Origin: Actinomycetota bacterium
GTDB taxonomy: Bacteria; Actinomycetota; UBA4738; HRBIN12
NCBI GenBank assembly: GCA_005883885.1
Contig: VAYF01000238.1
Span: forward strand, 1 to 5,939
Length of the DNA stretch: 5,939 nucleotides
Direction of reading: 5' to 3'
Position numbers and translations under genes: made by a program. Positions 4,855 to 5,939 of the stretch are shown one piece after another (the first letter of the stretch is position 1; each line of letters begins with the position of its first letter). The notes beneath the pieces are model-generated. The model did no database searches. It saw only the letters and a program-made list of their open reading frames with translations, and was not told the DNA's origin.

Positions 4855-5939
4855 GTGCCGCACGTGGTCGTGGTCGGCGGAGGCATCATCGGCGCAGCGT
4901 GCGCAGACGAACTCACGCGACGTGGTGCCTCGGTGACCCTGCTCGAGCGCGACGAGCTCGCGTCCGGCGCCTCGGGGCGGAACCAGGGACTCTGGGTTCC
5001 TCCCGAGGACCCGGCGCTCCACGCGATCGCCTCACGGTCGCTCGCCCGTTACCTCGAGATCGCGGACGAGGCTCCGCTTCCCTTCCGGATCGACCCGCGC
5101 CCGATCGGCACGGTGTTCGTCGCCGTCGACGAGGAGGACCTCACGGCGGCGAAGGACACGCTCGCCGCGATCTCGGCCGGGGGCTTCGCCGTCACTGAGG
5201 TCGACGACGCCGCGCTCGCGGAGGCAGAGCCGGCGGTCGCGCGAGACCTGGCGGCGGCGTGGTTCATCGATGCCGGCCACCGACTGGATCCGGCCGCCCT
5301 CACGGTCGCACTGGCGTTGCTGGCGGCATCCCGCGGGGCGGTGATCCGGCATCACCTCTCCGCCCGAGCGCTGCTGACCGATCGCGACCGCGTGACCGGG
5401 GTCGTGACGGACGAAGGGAAGATCGCGGCCGACGAGGTCGTGGTCGCGGCGGGGCCATGGTCGCCACGCCTGCTCGAGCCGCTCGGGATCAGGCTCCCCG
5501 TCCTCGGCGTTCGCGGATGGCTCGTCCGGGTCGATCCCGGGAGCCCCCTGGCGCGCCACCTGGTTCGGACCGCGGAGGGGAACGGGGCGGTGGCGGCGGC
5601 CCGCGCCGGCGACATCGCCCGCAGCGGACTTCCGAGGAGCGAGGGATACGGGTCCATCGTGCATCCCTACGACGACGGGACGGCCCTCATCGGATCGTCG
5701 CGTGCGGCGTGGCTCACGCCGGAGCCCGAGGACCCATCGGCTCCGCGGCAGCTCCTCACGAACGCGATCCGGATCGTTCCTCGGTTGGCCGATGCCGTGA
5801 TGCTTTCATCCTGGTGGGGCCTCCGGCCGATGACGCCCGATGAACGCCCCGTGATCGGACGGGTCCGGGACGGCCTCGTGGTCGCGACCGGTCACGGGAG
5901 CGAGGGCGTGATCAACGGCGCGGGCACGGCCGAGCTGGT
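4855..5939 (+). CDS. FAD-dependent oxidoreductase, DAO family (3' partial)
   Basis: The open frame runs from GTG 4855 off the window edge, giving 361 complete codons. Seen: the N-terminal beta strand and dinucleotide-binding motif VVVVGGGIIG (glycines 8, 10 and 13), with E31 in LLERD as the likely ribose contact. GASGRNQG follows at about 38-45, as in FAD amine oxidases. VVVAAGPWS at about residues 194-202 is the second FAD-contacting strand. Near the end come WWGLRPMTPDERPVIG and VVATGHGSEGVINGAG, the C-terminal FAD signature of D-amino-acid dehydrogenase, glycine oxidase and HcnC-like enzymes. Members are usually about 370-400 residues, so only the last few dozen are missing. They oxidise the C-N bond of D-amino acids, sarcosine, hydroxyproline or similar, passing electrons to oxygen or a carrier; the substrate here is unknown. 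The GTG has no Shine-Dalgarno but a TAGGCT box 6 nt upstream, so translation is probably leaderless. Confidence 0.9.
   Translation, partial: MPHVVVVGGGIIGAACADELTRRGASVTLLERDELASGASGRNQGLWVPPEDPALHAIASRSLARYLEIADEAPLPFRIDPRPIGTVFVAVDEEDLTAAKDTLAAISAGGFAVTEVDDAALAEAEPAVARDLAAAWFIDAGHRLDPAALTVALALLAASRGAVIRHHLSARALLTDRDRVTGVVTDEGKIAADEVVVAAGPWSPRLLEPLGIRLPVLGVRGWLVRVDPGSPLARHLVRTAEGNGAVAAARAGDIARSGLPRSEGYGSIVHPYDDGTALIGSSRAAWLTPEPEDPSAPRQLLTNAIRIVPRLADAVMLSSWWGLRPMTPDERPVIGRVRDGLVVATGHGSEGVINGAGTAEL

Noticed and set aside
5032..5664. Minus-strand open frame of 210 codons opposite the FAD oxidoreductase
   Set aside because: Antisense shadow of a gene with clear FAD motifs; no family features.
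1..5939. CRISPR array, transposase or toxin-antitoxin/defence module
   Set aside because: No regularly spaced repeats, terminal inverted repeats or catalytic motifs of such systems were seen on either strand.

Overview
The window looks like ordinary chromosomal DNA of a GC-rich bacterium, most likely an actinomycetote. This rests on the strong G/C bias at third codon positions, several GTG starts, TANNNT-type -10 hexamers with no recognisable -35, apparent leaderless starts and tRNA genes without an encoded CCA. The lineage is an inference; no rRNA or marker gene is present. I see no phage, transposon, CRISPR or defence genes.

Layout. (1) Positions 1-498, + strand: the C-terminal effector domain of an IclR-family regulator whose DNA-binding half lies before the window. 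(2) Positions 544-2824, - strand: tRNA-Arg(ACG), then an EntS-like MFS exporter (GTG start at 2700), then, 10 bp behind it, an aldo/keto reductase that has lost about 110-120 bp near its 5' end with a frameshift, and is scored here as a pseudogene. (3) Positions 2857-3036, - strand: a 59-residue unknown protein with a near-perfect Shine-Dalgarno. (4) Positions 3235-3621, + strand: a small two-helix membrane protein with a coiled-coil tail, LapA/DUF1049-like in layout. (5) Positions 3628-4629, - strand: a zinc-dependent homocysteine S-methyltransferase of the betaine-homocysteine methyltransferase (BHMT) type, ending 6 bp from gene 4. (6) Positions 4723-4812, - strand: tRNA-Ser(GCT). (7) Position 4855 to the window end, + strand: a DAO-family FAD oxidoreductase, cut near its C-terminus.

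How the genes may work together. The methyltransferase and the FAD oxidoreductase flank tRNA-Ser and face away from each other. A BHMT turns betaine into dimethylglycine, and DAO-family flavoenzymes oxidise N-methylated glycines and other secondary or D-amino acids, so a link to methylated-amine use is plausible. However, two residues of the betaine pocket appear changed in the methyltransferase. The MFS gene and the broken reductase probably formed one transcription unit.

The points most worth checking are the internal deletion in the reductase gene (real decay or assembly error), and the perfect 10-bp inverted repeat at 4822-4846, whose two ends form outward-facing -10 boxes for tRNA-Ser and the flavoenzyme gene. 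I found no convincing undescribed multi-gene system.
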